NCBI GenBank assembly: GCA_027214385.1
Contig: JAPVXR010000012.1
Location: 62,001 to 126,000 of the forward strand
Direction: 5' to 3'
From: Cryomorphaceae bacterium 1068
Lineage (GTDB): Bacteria; Bacteroidota; Bacteroidia; Flavobacteriales_D; Cryomorphaceae
DNA: 64,000 nt
A program made the translations under genes and the position numbers. Below the pieces are notes generated by a model that was given only the letters and a program-made list of their open reading frames with translations, was not told where the DNA came from and did no database searches. Positions 50,198 to 59,217 of the stretch are shown one piece after another (position 1 is the stretch's first letter; the number at the start of each line of letters is the position of its first letter).

Positions 50198-51445
50198 TCA
50201 GACAATAACTTCAAGAGTTTCTGTGATTGCTTTTGCAGCATTTTCCCCCGCACGCATAGCACCATCAATAGATGCGTTGGTAAGGTAGTCACCGGCCAAA
50301 TGGATATGCTCGGTTATTTGGGTTTGTTCAGCCGGGATTGACAATGCAGGACGATCAACTGTGGGTAAAGCTTGTTTAATTTTATACTCTTTAAGAAATT
50401 CCAATTGAGATTCGTCTATATTCAAGTTCTTTGCCAAATCTGTCTTTACAACTTGTGGACTTTCGTTACCCCGAACGGTTACAGACCAGAGAGACCGATT
50501 GGGAGGAGCTGATTGAGGAACGACTTCATCATGCCGTGCATAGTTATTTACAGAGCTACTCGGACGAGCATCTAGCCCAATGGTTCTTGTCATGGATGGT
50601 AGACTATTTTCCCCACTAAAGTACATGGTTGTGGTATGTTTCCACGAAATGGGATTATCCATTTGAGTGAGCAGTTTGTCGGGGCTTGAGGCAATAATGA
50701 TCTTTTTCGTTTTAAAAAGCGACCCATCCTCTAACTCAACAGAAGGATCTTGGTTGACCTTTATAACTTTGGTGTTCAATCTGATTTCAGTTGATTTCAA
50801 TTTAGCCTTTATTTGCTTCGGAATTTCTCCCATCCCTTTGGCAGGAATACATGCACTGCCTTTCGAGAAGTTTCTAAAAACAAATCGAAACATAGCTGCA
50901 TCTGTCACTAAATCTCTCTCGAGAAAGATTCCACCAAAAAAAGGTCGAAAGAAGTTTTTGATAATTCTAGCTGAAAAGCCATAATCCTTTAGGTAATCCA
51001 AAGTTGTTTGTCGATCTCCTTCAAATATTTCCTTCAGCTTTTTTGTCTGAAGTTGTTTGGAAAGGTTGAGCATTTTAATCTTGTCAGAAAGAGACCCGAC
51101 GCGTGAAAGAGCTGTAGAAGGTAGAGCCGCAATTTTTCTGGTAGGGTCTGCTATCGAAAAGCTTCCTCTATCGTCAAAAATTTTTGCACCAGGTTCGAAG
51201 CGTTTTAGCTCCAATGCTTCAAAGTCAAGTATCTCTTTTGCCTTTTCGTAAGTATCGATAAGTACTTGAAAACCCCTTTCCAGCGTATACCCATCAACTG
51301 TATCTGTTTGAACTCGTCCACCCACCTCAGTATCCGATTCTATGATCAAGACAGAGCATCCAGCTTCTTCACATTTCATTGCGGCTACAAGCCCGGCAAC
51401 ACCAGCGCCAACAATTATGACATCGTATTGAGTTTCATTTTTCAT
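50198..51445 (-). CDS. FAD-dependent oxidoreductase, amine-oxidase/protoporphyrinogen-oxidase type
   Basis: 415 aa. The FAD-binding N-terminus is DVIIVGAGVAGLVAAMKCEE with the acidic ribose-binding residue in VLIIESDTEVGGRVQT. The C-terminus has the second FAD contact IHLAGDYLTNASIDGAMRAGE. This is the flavin amine-oxidase superfamily, which includes phytoene desaturases and protoporphyrinogen oxidases; the substrate here is not shown. Length is on the short side but complete. Monocistronic; the terminator just upstream belongs to the small gene at 51497. Confidence 0.85.
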   Translation of the reverse strand: MKNETQYDVIIVGAGVAGLVAAMKCEEAGCSVLIIESDTEVGGRVQTDTVDGYTLERGFQVLIDTYEKAKEILDFEALELKRFEPGAKIFDDRGSFSIADPTRKIAALPSTALSRVGSLSDKIKMLNLSKQLQTKKLKEIFEGDRQTTLDYLKDYGFSARIIKNFFRPFFGGIFLERDLVTDAAMFRFVFRNFSKGSACIPAKGMGEIPKQIKAKLKSTEIRLNTKVIKVNQDPSVELEDGSLFKTKKIIIASSPDKLLTQMDNPISWKHTTTMYFSGENSLPSMTRTIGLDARPSSSVNNYARHDEVVPQSAPPNRSLWSVTVRGNESPQVVKTDLAKNLNIDESQLEFLKEYKIKQALPTVDRPALSIPAEQTQITEHIHLAGDYLTNASIDGAMRAGENAAKAITETLEVIV

Positions 51446-51457
51446 GTTGGCCGAAAA

Positions 51458-51486
51458 TAAAAAAAGCAGCTTGAAGGAGGCTGCTT
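51458..51486 (-). terminator. Terminator of the small membrane protein gene
   Basis: Stem AAGCAGC/GCTGCTT (51464-51470 with 51480-51486), 9-nt loop. On the minus strand it is followed by a T run. It lies just after the stop codon at 51497. Confidence 0.75.
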
Positions 51487-51496
51487 ATAAATAAAT

Positions 51497-51736
51497 TTAA
51501 ACTTCTTGTTTGCCTAATTCGGGTCGGTCCATATAACCGAACTCCTGCTCATCTTCCAATTCTTCTCCATTGTACTCACCGTATTTGAGCACTACCCAAA
51601 CCATCCAAATGATAAGAACAGGTGACGCTGCAAAGATGAAGGCAACCCAATTTAAGAGGATTCCTGTACTGGCGAACATTGTATAAAGGAGCAGAATCAT
51701 TGATACTCCCCCAACTGCTATGGACTCGTGTTTCAT
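51497..51736 (-). CDS. Small two-helix membrane protein
   Basis: 79 aa. Two membrane helices, about 8-24 (GVSMILLLYTMFASTG) and 28-50 (LNWVAFIFAASPVLIIWMVWVVL), then an acidic cytoplasmic tail (GEELEDEQEFGYMD). The size and layout are common in Bacteroidota, and a coding reading is supported by a conserved stop-terminator arrangement. No family recognised. Confidence 0.7.
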   Translation of the reverse strand: MKHESIAVGGVSMILLLYTMFASTGILLNWVAFIFAASPVLIIWMVWVVLKYGEYNGEELEDEQEFGYMDRPELGKQEV

Positions 51737-51769
51737 AGTGTTAAAACACAGATTAAAGCAGATGGTTCA

Positions 51770-52927
51770 TCATTCACTTTCGAAATGGCGATCCTTTATT
51801 AACTGAGATACGCGATTTTCAGCATAAGTCTTTTCGGGACTCTTGAGGGTATCTTCTTGAGATATGTATAGCTCGAACATCTCCAGAGCTGCTTTGGAGT
51901 CTTGGTAGTAGATGTCATAGCTCTTCGCTAAATGATAATTGAGGATATTTCGTGCAGAAAATTTCTTTGCCATCCGAAAGGACTCAATGGCCTCTTGATG
52001 ATCGTCGCCTTCTTGCTGCATTAATCCAAGTCTCTCGTAATAGGTGCCTAAGTTGCCTGAGATGGCCTTATTTAGAGCCTGTCCATACTGAACGGTGGCC
52101 ATATCAATCTGTCCTAGCTTCTCCATGGACAAACCCATATAATAGTGTGGATAGTCAAGTTCGTTGAGAGTGTTGGACAAGGTCCTTAATATTTCAATTG
52201 CCTCTTCGTACCTACCCAGGTGATACAGAGATATTCCTGTATACCGCATTGCCAACAAAGGAGGATCATCCTTCATCAGAGGGTCCAACCACCCAATTGC
52301 ATCTTCCCATTTCTCTGAGTCAAAGGCAAGCTTGGCTTTGGTGAGTAAGCTAAATCTATTTAAAGGATCTAGGTCCAAAGCACGATTTAACAGGCTGTCC
52401 GCATCATCATATTGCCTGAAATCAAGTAATAGCTTGGCGAACCCGGTTATGGTTATTAAATCAAGGCTGTCGTTTTGATATGCCAGGGAATAATAAGCCA
52501 ATGCTTTATCCAATTTCATGGACTGCACGGCACTTTCGGCAGCTTCTCGGTAGAAATAAGCGTTGGTAGGATTGATGATAATCAGCTGCTCGTAAAGTTC
52601 CAAGGCATCACTATTCGAAGCTTTTAAGAGTTCTGCCGATGCTAGCAAGGAGGGCACATGGGTGCTATCTATCTGTAAAGCCTTATTGAGATTTTCGATC
52701 GCTTCTTTTTTTCGTCCTTTTTTAATCAAGGCTTTAGCGGTCAGGTAGTATGCATTAATGTTCCCGTTGTTATTCAGTTTCCATTTTTCACCAATGTTTA
52801 TGGCTGTCTGGATTTGCCCGTTTTCCATGGCAGTGCTGAATTGGCTATAAAAGTCTGAGTCTTCTTGCTGTGCAAGAAGAGAGGTGAGCAAAAAGGAGAA
52901 CAACAAAAGAGTGAATAGTTTCTTCAT
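51770..52927 (-). CDS. Tetratricopeptide repeat protein, exported
   Basis: 385 aa. The signal peptide ends at SLLAQ. About nine TPR motifs run from about 30 to 350, for example ALIKKGRKKEAIENLNKALQ, DADSLLNRALDLDPLNRFSL, and SLYHLGRYEEAIEILRTL. It is likely a periplasmic scaffold or assembly factor. Nothing catalytic. Probably monocistronic; the next gene downstream is a small membrane protein. Confidence 0.88.
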   Translation of the reverse strand: MKKLFTLLLFSFLLTSLLAQQEDSDFYSQFSTAMENGQIQTAINIGEKWKLNNNGNINAYYLTAKALIKKGRKKEAIENLNKALQIDSTHVPSLLASAELLKASNSDALELYEQLIIINPTNAYFYREAAESAVQSMKLDKALAYYSLAYQNDSLDLITITGFAKLLLDFRQYDDADSLLNRALDLDPLNRFSLLTKAKLAFDSEKWEDAIGWLDPLMKDDPPLLAMRYTGISLYHLGRYEEAIEILRTLSNTLNELDYPHYYMGLSMEKLGQIDMATVQYGQALNKAISGNLGTYYERLGLMQQEGDDHQEAIESFRMAKKFSARNILNYHLAKSYDIYYQDSKAALEMFELYISQEDTLKSPEKTYAENRVSQLIKDRHFESE

Positions 52928-53000
52928 GCCCCGAAGATAAGAGACCGGAGGCAGATCAACTAATTATTTAGTTTAAAGATGGGTTCAATGGTTTACCCTT

Positions 53001-53492
53001 TTACATGGCTGTCGCCAATGCAGAAATTCGGAACCAGTACGCCTGGCCTTTTTGAAGGCCTCTAACTGTAAATGATGTCGACCGAGTTTTACTATAAACC
53101 TGCCATTCTGGTTTATTAGCCTCTTCGAAATTTGCATACTCAATGACGAATAGCGAATTAGGGTCATGATAGTTCCATTCAAGGTGAATGGGCAATATGT
53201 TATTCGCTGTAGCAACTTGTAAACCTATCGGACGCATAGGTGTAGATTCAGTTGGGAAACTTTTTTCCATTCCTTTCAAGATAAAAATCAAATCAATGTA
53301 GCATTCCAACAAAAAGCCTGGACTTCCCTGTTCAGCCGAAAACAATTCGTTTTCCAATCGCTCGACAGACCATAAAAGCGCATCCAATCGATCATTCTTT
53401 TGATGAAGACCTTCACGGGCTGATCTCAAGGCAGAAATGCATCTGACTTGCAGAGAATGTTCGTTTTTTCCAATGGCGTATTGTTCGCTCAT
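53001..53492 (-). CDS. Protein with C-terminal fibronectin type III-like domain, no signal peptide
   Basis: 163 aa. The N-terminal half (1-75) is helical (EGLHQKNDRLDALLWSVERLENELF). The C-terminal half (about 80-163) has the FnIII pattern LPIHLEWNYHDP and VRGLQKGQAYWFRISALA. FnIII domains are usually extracellular in bacteria, yet no signal peptide or membrane helix is seen here. Either it is cytoplasmic, or it uses another export route. It was chosen as coding on its long, plausible amino acid use and the domain. Confidence 0.55.
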   Translation of the reverse strand: MSEQYAIGKNEHSLQVRCISALRSAREGLHQKNDRLDALLWSVERLENELFSAEQGSPGFLLECYIDLIFILKGMEKSFPTESTPMRPIGLQVATANNILPIHLEWNYHDPNSLFVIEYANFEEANKPEWQVYSKTRSTSFTVRGLQKGQAYWFRISALATAM

Positions 53493-53764
53493 TTTATTTG
53501 ATTATTCCTTGTGAGATACGATGGTTTCCCTATTTGGTTACACCGCTGTTTAGTTTTTCTTAGGTTTTAAATGAGTCGTTAGTGAGCAGTAGGCAGTTTA
53601 AAGGTTAACATTGCTTATTCAAGTTTTCATTAAGCTGTTTTTAATCTTTGAAGCGTTTCTTTAATCAGTTTTTTCAAGACTGTAATTCAATGAGCACGAC
53701 AATGATGTCCAACTCAGCCTCAACTAATTCGATATCTTTCTATTGAGATAAACGAGTTTTGACT

Positions 53765-54364
53765 TTACTCGGTCTTCGAAAAGGCTTTTTTAACATGAGT
53801 CCAAGCCTCAGAGATCTCGCCTTTGAAGTTTGACCATCCTTCTTCCGTTTCTTGGCTCATTTCTCCAAGTTTAGATTCCAGATTGCGAATAGATTTGTTC
53901 AAATCTTCTTTCTTCTCTATCCATTCATCAGATGCGTCGGATGCACCCAGGGTCATTTGCAACCTCAAAAGGTCAAAACGGGTATGCCACTCGTCAAATT
54001 TTGAATCTGCTTTTCCAGCTAATTCTCGAACATTTTTCTTCGAATCTCCCATCAGTTTTATAGATGCCTCATTCGCACCTCTAATCAATGAGGTCAACTT
54101 TTTTCTTTGCTCTTGTATCGCCTCTTTGGTTTCGGCTTTTCCAAGCGCAGCTTGTACTTCTAGCTCCTCGAGCTTTGTTCGCATTTCCACAGAAGCAATA
54201 GATGCCTCAGTTTCAAGAGAGGTTCTGGTTTCTTTTGACCAGTTGAGGATTTCTTTTTTCTGTTCTTCGAATTTATTGCTTAATTCCTTCGAGCCTAAAT
54301 GCAATTGCACACGAAGTTCATCAGCTGTAGCCCTCCAGCGATTAATAAAATTCTCTTTGTCCAT
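53765..54364 (-). CDS. Long coiled-coil protein with three internal repeats
   Basis: 199 aa from ATG 54364; an upstream reading to 54427 lacks plausible start context. The chain is almost fully helical and charged. A motif of the form L-x-(V/L)-Q-x-x-LG recurs at residues 20-24 (QLHLG), 71-75 (QAALG) and 136-140 (QMTLG), each followed by a similar Glu/Lys-rich helix. No signal peptide or membrane helix, so cytoplasmic. Function unknown. There is a shadow ORF on the opposite strand that is not a gene. Confidence 0.68.
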   Translation of the reverse strand: MDKENFINRWRATADELRVQLHLGSKELSNKFEEQKKEILNWSKETRTSLETEASIASVEMRTKLEELEVQAALGKAETKEAIQEQRKKLTSLIRGANEASIKLMGDSKKNVRELAGKADSKFDEWHTRFDLLRLQMTLGASDASDEWIEKKEDLNKSIRNLESKLGEMSQETEEGWSNFKGEISEAWTHVKKAFSKTE

Positions 54365-54573
54365 TTTGAAAAAGTTTTGGTTGCAGTAAATGTAGACAAT
54401 TCTTACTGACTTGAAAGTGGTTATCAAAGATTTTCTAAAATGTTCCCAACCTTTTCTTTTTAAGACATTCGATTCTGCCTCAACGAATTTTGGGTAATGA
54501 GGAATTTGGAAAGAAAGTATTAAAATACATAGGAAAAGTTATTTTCCTCTGCGACCCATTTCTCCGAATCAGG

Positions 54574-56157
54574 TTAGTAGAGAACCGCTGCTTGCGCATT
54601 TATTTTTCCCCATCCGAAGTTACTATCTCTAGAAGGGTAAAAGTTGGAGGCATTTTTCAAAGCTTCCAATACGTCTTCTTTTGATTGACTGAGATCATTG
54701 GACCACACTAGAGCCGCAATACCGGCTGCTGTGGCTGTTGCTACCGAAGAGCCTCCTGTATAGTTCGGGTCATTACCCGAATCAGCAAGAGTGAGTGGGG
54801 TCCTGCCAGAATTGTTGCGATCTTCCATGGTTACTACGAAATCTACTTGAGAACCACTGTGGCAAGTCGAGCACTTTTCCATAGGAGATCCTGTTTTCGT
54901 TCCAGTTACCGCTATGGTATTGCTCAAAGTAGCCGGGAAAATTACTCCTACGAACGTTGTAAACTCAAATGATGTACCCGCTGCTGTAAAGATCATTTTA
55001 CCCTGATTGTAGGCAAAGTTGATTGCATCTGTAATTTGACTGCTCGAAAAGAGATTACCCATTGACATAGAAATAATATCAACGTCGGCTCTGTTTCCCA
55101 AGAAGGTAAATGCATCGGATACACCGTCTTGTTCAGCACTCGTGTCGTGAACGACATCTTCCGCGGCTCGAATTCCGATCAGATTACTCTGAAAAGCCAC
55201 ACCGGCAAATGATCCATCACTACTGGCAGGGCCTGCAGCTGTACCCGCCATATTTGTTCCATGTCCGCAAAGGTCATCAATGCCATCGTTTTCGCAGAAT
55301 ATAAACAAGAAACAAGGGTCGTGAAATCCATAGCGCTCAACGGTCCGACTGCCGGAAAGACCACCGGAAAACTCACTGTTCAACTTTGCTTGATCAGATG
55401 AAATTCCAGTATCGATAATACCCATAGTCACTCCGTTTCCTCGGCTGCTTGCCTTCCAAGCTTTATGAATCTTCATGTCAATAAAGTTCCAACTTACTCT
55501 TGGTCCTTGAGGTGCAGTAAAGTAGTCGCTTGGGCTGGGGTTGGCTATTCCCGAGTTTCCTCCACAACCGCTGTCGGATCGCCATGGACCCTCATTCTCA
55601 AATGTAAACCCCATTGGTTCTGCATAACGTACTACACTAAAGTTACGTAGGTTGGCCAAGATTTCGTAATCCCAAATTCTGATATTGAAGTAGGGTAGCG
55701 GCTTATCGCCAAAAACCAGTAAATCTTCTGCTTCTACAGAGAGTGTCGGATACTTGCGCTTGGTCTCCGAAACCACATAATTGATCAGGCTATTCTTGGT
55801 GTTTTTCCATTCAGGTGACTCCACATCGATTTGATGAATGCTTTGATCCAAGTTGCCATATCCATCCGGCTGATATCCCACGGAAATGACACTATCCGAT
55901 GAAATCGTTGTGCTCCACAAAGTGTAGTCATCATAATTTGACCAAGACACAACGCCATATCTCTCGAGATGAGAAGAGAATTCTTGAACCAATTCAGAAT
56001 GACTTAGAGGTTCTCGATTATTCAAAGGTTCTACCGGATTAATCAGTGTCAACTCTGTATTAGCAGGATTCGAATTAACAGGAATGCTCTCTTTTTCTTT
56101 TTGGCAAGAAAGAAGTGCAATGCTTAATAAAGGGATTGTAAAATAGCGTAAGCGCAT
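54574..56157 (-). CDS. S8 family serine protease, lipoprotein
   Basis: 527 aa. The signal ends at LLSC (Cys18), so it is a predicted lipoprotein. The subtilisin triad is visible: GVTMGIIDTGIS (Asp), DDLCGHGTNMAGTAAG (His) and GGSSVATATAAGIAAL (Ser). An N-terminal extension of about 200 residues before the protease domain may act as a propeptide. The product should act in the periplasm or at the surface. The family also includes T9SS cargo, but no C-terminal sorting domain is present here. Confidence 0.9.
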   Translation of the reverse strand: MRLRYFTIPLLSIALLSCQKEKESIPVNSNPANTELTLINPVEPLNNREPLSHSELVQEFSSHLERYGVVSWSNYDDYTLWSTTISSDSVISVGYQPDGYGNLDQSIHQIDVESPEWKNTKNSLINYVVSETKRKYPTLSVEAEDLLVFGDKPLPYFNIRIWDYEILANLRNFSVVRYAEPMGFTFENEGPWRSDSGCGGNSGIANPSPSDYFTAPQGPRVSWNFIDMKIHKAWKASSRGNGVTMGIIDTGISSDQAKLNSEFSGGLSGSRTVERYGFHDPCFLFIFCENDGIDDLCGHGTNMAGTAAGPASSDGSFAGVAFQSNLIGIRAAEDVVHDTSAEQDGVSDAFTFLGNRADVDIISMSMGNLFSSSQITDAINFAYNQGKMIFTAAGTSFEFTTFVGVIFPATLSNTIAVTGTKTGSPMEKCSTCHSGSQVDFVVTMEDRNNSGRTPLTLADSGNDPNYTGGSSVATATAAGIAALVWSNDLSQSKEDVLEALKNASNFYPSRDSNFGWGKINAQAAVLY

Positions 56158-56250
56158 GGTTAGAATTATTTGGTTGTGTGCAAGTTCATCATTCTAGATG
56201 AAAAAAGAAAGAGCTCTTTAGAAGCCGTCTTATCAACAACAAGGAAATTT

Positions 56251-56258
56251 TATATTTG
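56251..56258 (+). promoter_or_regulatory. Putative -7 box TATATTTG of the M49 peptidase gene
   Basis: Exact TAnnTTTG, 20 nt before the ATG. No good -33 element. Confidence 0.45.
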
Positions 56259-56278
56259 CGCTGCTTAAAAAACGAACC

Positions 56279-58336
56279 ATGAAAAGAATTCTTTCATCAC
56301 TATTAACTGTAGTATTTGCTATCACTTTGATGACTTCATGTCAGAATGAAGGAGCAAATGATCAAACAGGTCAATCTTCAGAGAATACTTCCGACGGAAG
56401 TGAAGCCAACTTTCAAACAATGACGGAGCAATTCGCAGACATTAAAATCCTGCGATACCAAATTCCCGCATGGGATGAGCTGACCCTGCAGCAAAAGGAA
56501 TTGACATACTACCTCACGCAAGCCGGAACTGCCGGAAGGGATATGATGTATGATCAAAACTATCGCCACAATCTGACGATCAGAAGGACACTTGAAAATG
56601 TTTTTAGAAGCTTTGACGGTGATAAGTCTACTGATAGTTGGAAGGCATTTGAGACCTACCTGAAGCGCATCTGGTTTGCCAATGGTATTCATCACCATTA
56701 CTCCTACGAGAAATTCACAACCGAATTTGATCGTGTTTACTTGGAAACCTTACTTGCTGAAACGGGGTCAGAGTTGAGCGATGAAGTGATGACCGTGATT
56801 TTCGATCCAACGATAGATTCTAAGAAAGTGAGCAAAGACCCGAATAAAGACCTTGTATTAGCGAGCGCCGTAAATTTTTACGATCCTACGCTTACCGAGG
56901 CGGACGTCAACGCTTTCTACGAAGTGAAGAAGAAAGACAAAGATCCCAAACGTCCTATTTCTTATGGACTGAACTCAAAGCTCGTGAAAGAGAACGGACA
57001 AGTAATGGAGAAAACATGGAAAGTCGGAGGAATGTACGGACCTGCTTTGGAGAAAGTAGTTTACTGGCTGGAGAAGGCTAAGGCCGTTGCCGAAACGGAC
57101 AAACAGAAAGAGTCTATCGGTTACCTGATTGAATACTACCAAACGGGTGATCTCAATAAATGGGATCAATACAATATTGCTTGGGTTCAAGATACCTTGA
57201 GTACGGTAGATTATATCAACGGTTTCGTAGAGGTGTACAATGACCCACTCGGATACCGCGGTTCCTATGAAACAGTCGTTGAGATTCGCGATTTGGATGC
57301 CTCCAAAAAGATGAAGGTCATTGCTGAAAACGCTCAGTACTTTGAAGACAATTCTTCGATTCTCGATGAGCACAAGAAGGAGAACGTCGTTGGGATTTCT
57401 TACAATTTTATCAATGTCGCGGGCGAAGCAGGTGACGCCAGTCCTTCAACACCCATCGGCGTGAACCTACCCAATGCCGATTGGATTCGCGCCGAATACG
57501 GTTCGAAGTCCGTGAGTTTGGGAAACATCGTTGCGGCTTATGACAAAGCAGGAACTTCGGGATTCTTAGCAGAGTTTAGCCACGACAGTACCGAGATAGC
57601 TTTGGCCAAAAAATATGCGAAGCAAGCAGATAAACTTCATACGGCTCTTCACGAGGTGATTGGCCATGCAAGCGGAAAGTTGAATCCCGGGATTGGTACT
57701 CCAAAGGAGACCTTGAAAAACTATGCCAGCACATTGGAAGAAGGCCGTGCTGATTTGGTAGCTCTTTACTACATGCTCGATCCGAAATTGATTGAGATTG
57801 GAGTGATGGATGACTTGGGAGTGGGCTATCATGCCTATGACGATTATATCAAGAATGGATTGATGACCCAATTACGTCGTATTGAGCCGGGAGCAGTTAT
57901 AGAAGAAGACCACATGAGAAACCGTCAGATGGTTGCTGCATGGGTATTCGAAAAAGGAGAAGCTGATAATGTGATTTCGAAAGTAATGCGCGACAGTCTG
58001 ACCTACTTTGAAATCAACGATTACGATAAGCTCCAAACACTATTCGGAGATTTGCTCAGAGAAATTCAACGCATTAAGTCTGAAGGCGACTATGAAGCGG
58101 GGAAAGCTTTGGTTGAGACTTATGGTGTTCAAGTTGACCCTGTGCTACATGCCGAAGTTTTGGCAAGAACCGAAAAGTTCAATAGCGCTCCTTATGGTGG
58201 CTTTATTAATCCGCAGTTGGTGCCGATTATGGAAGATGGAAAGATCACCGAAGTAAGGGTGGAATATCCGGACGATTTTGCCACGCAAATGCTCTATTAT
58301 GCTGACGAATTCACTACCCTTCCCGATTACAATTAG
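56279..58336 (+). CDS. Peptidase family M49 (dipeptidyl-peptidase III-like), lipoprotein
   Basis: 685 aa. The signal ends at MTSC, so it is lipidated. The zinc motif is the unusual HExxxH form HEVIGH (458-463), with the second motif EEGRAD at 487-492 (usual form EECRAE). These together define M49. It removes N-terminal dipeptides from short peptides. Compared with typical members the cysteine of the second motif is Gly here, an allowed variation. A strong hairpin follows. Confidence 0.9.
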   Translation: MKRILSSLLTVVFAITLMTSCQNEGANDQTGQSSENTSDGSEANFQTMTEQFADIKILRYQIPAWDELTLQQKELTYYLTQAGTAGRDMMYDQNYRHNLTIRRTLENVFRSFDGDKSTDSWKAFETYLKRIWFANGIHHHYSYEKFTTEFDRVYLETLLAETGSELSDEVMTVIFDPTIDSKKVSKDPNKDLVLASAVNFYDPTLTEADVNAFYEVKKKDKDPKRPISYGLNSKLVKENGQVMEKTWKVGGMYGPALEKVVYWLEKAKAVAETDKQKESIGYLIEYYQTGDLNKWDQYNIAWVQDTLSTVDYINGFVEVYNDPLGYRGSYETVVEIRDLDASKKMKVIAENAQYFEDNSSILDEHKKENVVGISYNFINVAGEAGDASPSTPIGVNLPNADWIRAEYGSKSVSLGNIVAAYDKAGTSGFLAEFSHDSTEIALAKKYAKQADKLHTALHEVIGHASGKLNPGIGTPKETLKNYASTLEEGRADLVALYYMLDPKLIEIGVMDDLGVGYHAYDDYIKNGLMTQLRRIEPGAVIEEDHMRNRQMVAAWVFEKGEADNVISKVMRDSLTYFEINDYDKLQTLFGDLLREIQRIKSEGDYEAGKALVETYGVQVDPVLHAEVLARTEKFNSAPYGGFINPQLVPIMEDGKITEVRVEYPDDFATQMLYYADEFTTLPDYN

Positions 58337-58355
58337 CATTCATTGAAAGTCATTT

Positions 58356-58398
58356 ACGAAAAGAGGCTGTCTCATACGGGACAGCCTCTTTTCGTTTT
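58356..58398 (+). terminator. Strong terminator after the M49 gene, possibly bidirectional
   Basis: Perfect 14-bp stem (58358-58371 with 58380-58393), 8-nt loop, then GTTTTAT. It lies between convergent genes and the stem itself carries T runs on both strands, so it could also end the minus-strand gene at 58442. Confidence 0.9.
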
Positions 58399-58441
58399 AT
58401 TAGCATGAAGTTTTTATCCTAGTTTTCCTCTGGCTATTGCT

Positions 58442-59044
58442 TTATGTGAGAAGAATTATCAACGAATATATCAATCCCGGGAAGTAAAAGAGTAGAGTAA
58501 GGACCAGGCTAATCCAAAATTCTGTTCCTACGCCTAGAATCAGAGCGACACCCAGTGGAGGTAAGAGAACTGTTATAATTATGGTCCAAACATTCACTTC
58601 ATGAAAGTTCACGTCTCCTTTTGCGGTTTTCCCACTCACTCTATTTTTTCTAGTGTTAATTCTGAGGGGATAGGCCTTGTCAGCCGAAGGGGTATCAGCA
58701 ATCTCAAGTTCACTCTGCTTAGTTGTTACGGGTTTAGCCATTAGGGCTTTACTCAATTCTATCGAAGCAGATTCCATTTCAATTCTTTCCTCTGTCTTAA
58801 CTTTTATTACTTGAGCTTCTGATTTATTTGCCATGTCAGGTGTCTTAGCTTCGGCCAAAGCAGTTTCTTGAGAGGCATTCTCGTTTTCAGCTTTACTCGC
58901 GACAGAGGGCTTTTTAATATTTAGATTAAATCCTTTAGTATATCGTCTCTTTTGGACGATCGAGGTCGAGCCTAGTTCTGAGCTGGTTTGACAGGAAGTA
59001 GCTAATATTACTACCAGCAGGCACAATGCGGAAAGTCGTTTCAT
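58442..59044 (-). CDS. Lipoprotein with C-terminal YqaE/Pmp3 domain
   Basis: 200 aa. The signal ends at LATSC (Cys18), so the N-terminus is lipidated. A charged, low-complexity middle (about 20-145) with a Lys/Arg-rich KRRYTKGFNLNI segment is followed by a Pmp3 domain at about 150-200: WTIIITVLLPPLGVALIL and TLLFYFPGLIYSLIILL. Pmp3 domains usually stand alone, as in the gene at 23539-23703. A fusion of lipid anchor and two-helix domain is topologically odd: one end should be in the periplasm and the other in the inner membrane. Function unknown. Confidence 0.8.
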   Translation of the reverse strand: MKRLSALCLLVVILATSCQTSSELGSTSIVQKRRYTKGFNLNIKKPSVASKAENENASQETALAEAKTPDMANKSEAQVIKVKTEERIEMESASIELSKALMAKPVTTKQSELEIADTPSADKAYPLRINTRKNRVSGKTAKGDVNFHEVNVWTIIITVLLPPLGVALILGVGTEFWISLVLTLLFYFPGLIYSLIILLT

Positions 59045-59217
59045 AAAAATGTGGTTTAGTTTTAAGTAATCATTGAATTGCGAATATGATGAAAATTGTT
59101 CAGCAGGTGTAATCGTCTAACCTGAATTTACAAATGTGTATAGTTTGAAGATAAAATCCAGGAATTATGGAACTGATAGGATAAATAACTTGGTCACTTT
59201 TGCGTATTTTCAGCCCG

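Noticed and set aside
53823-54389. 188-codon plus-strand frame opposite the coiled-coil gene
   Set aside because: Very Ser/Phe-rich, the mirror of a Glu/Lys-rich coding strand.
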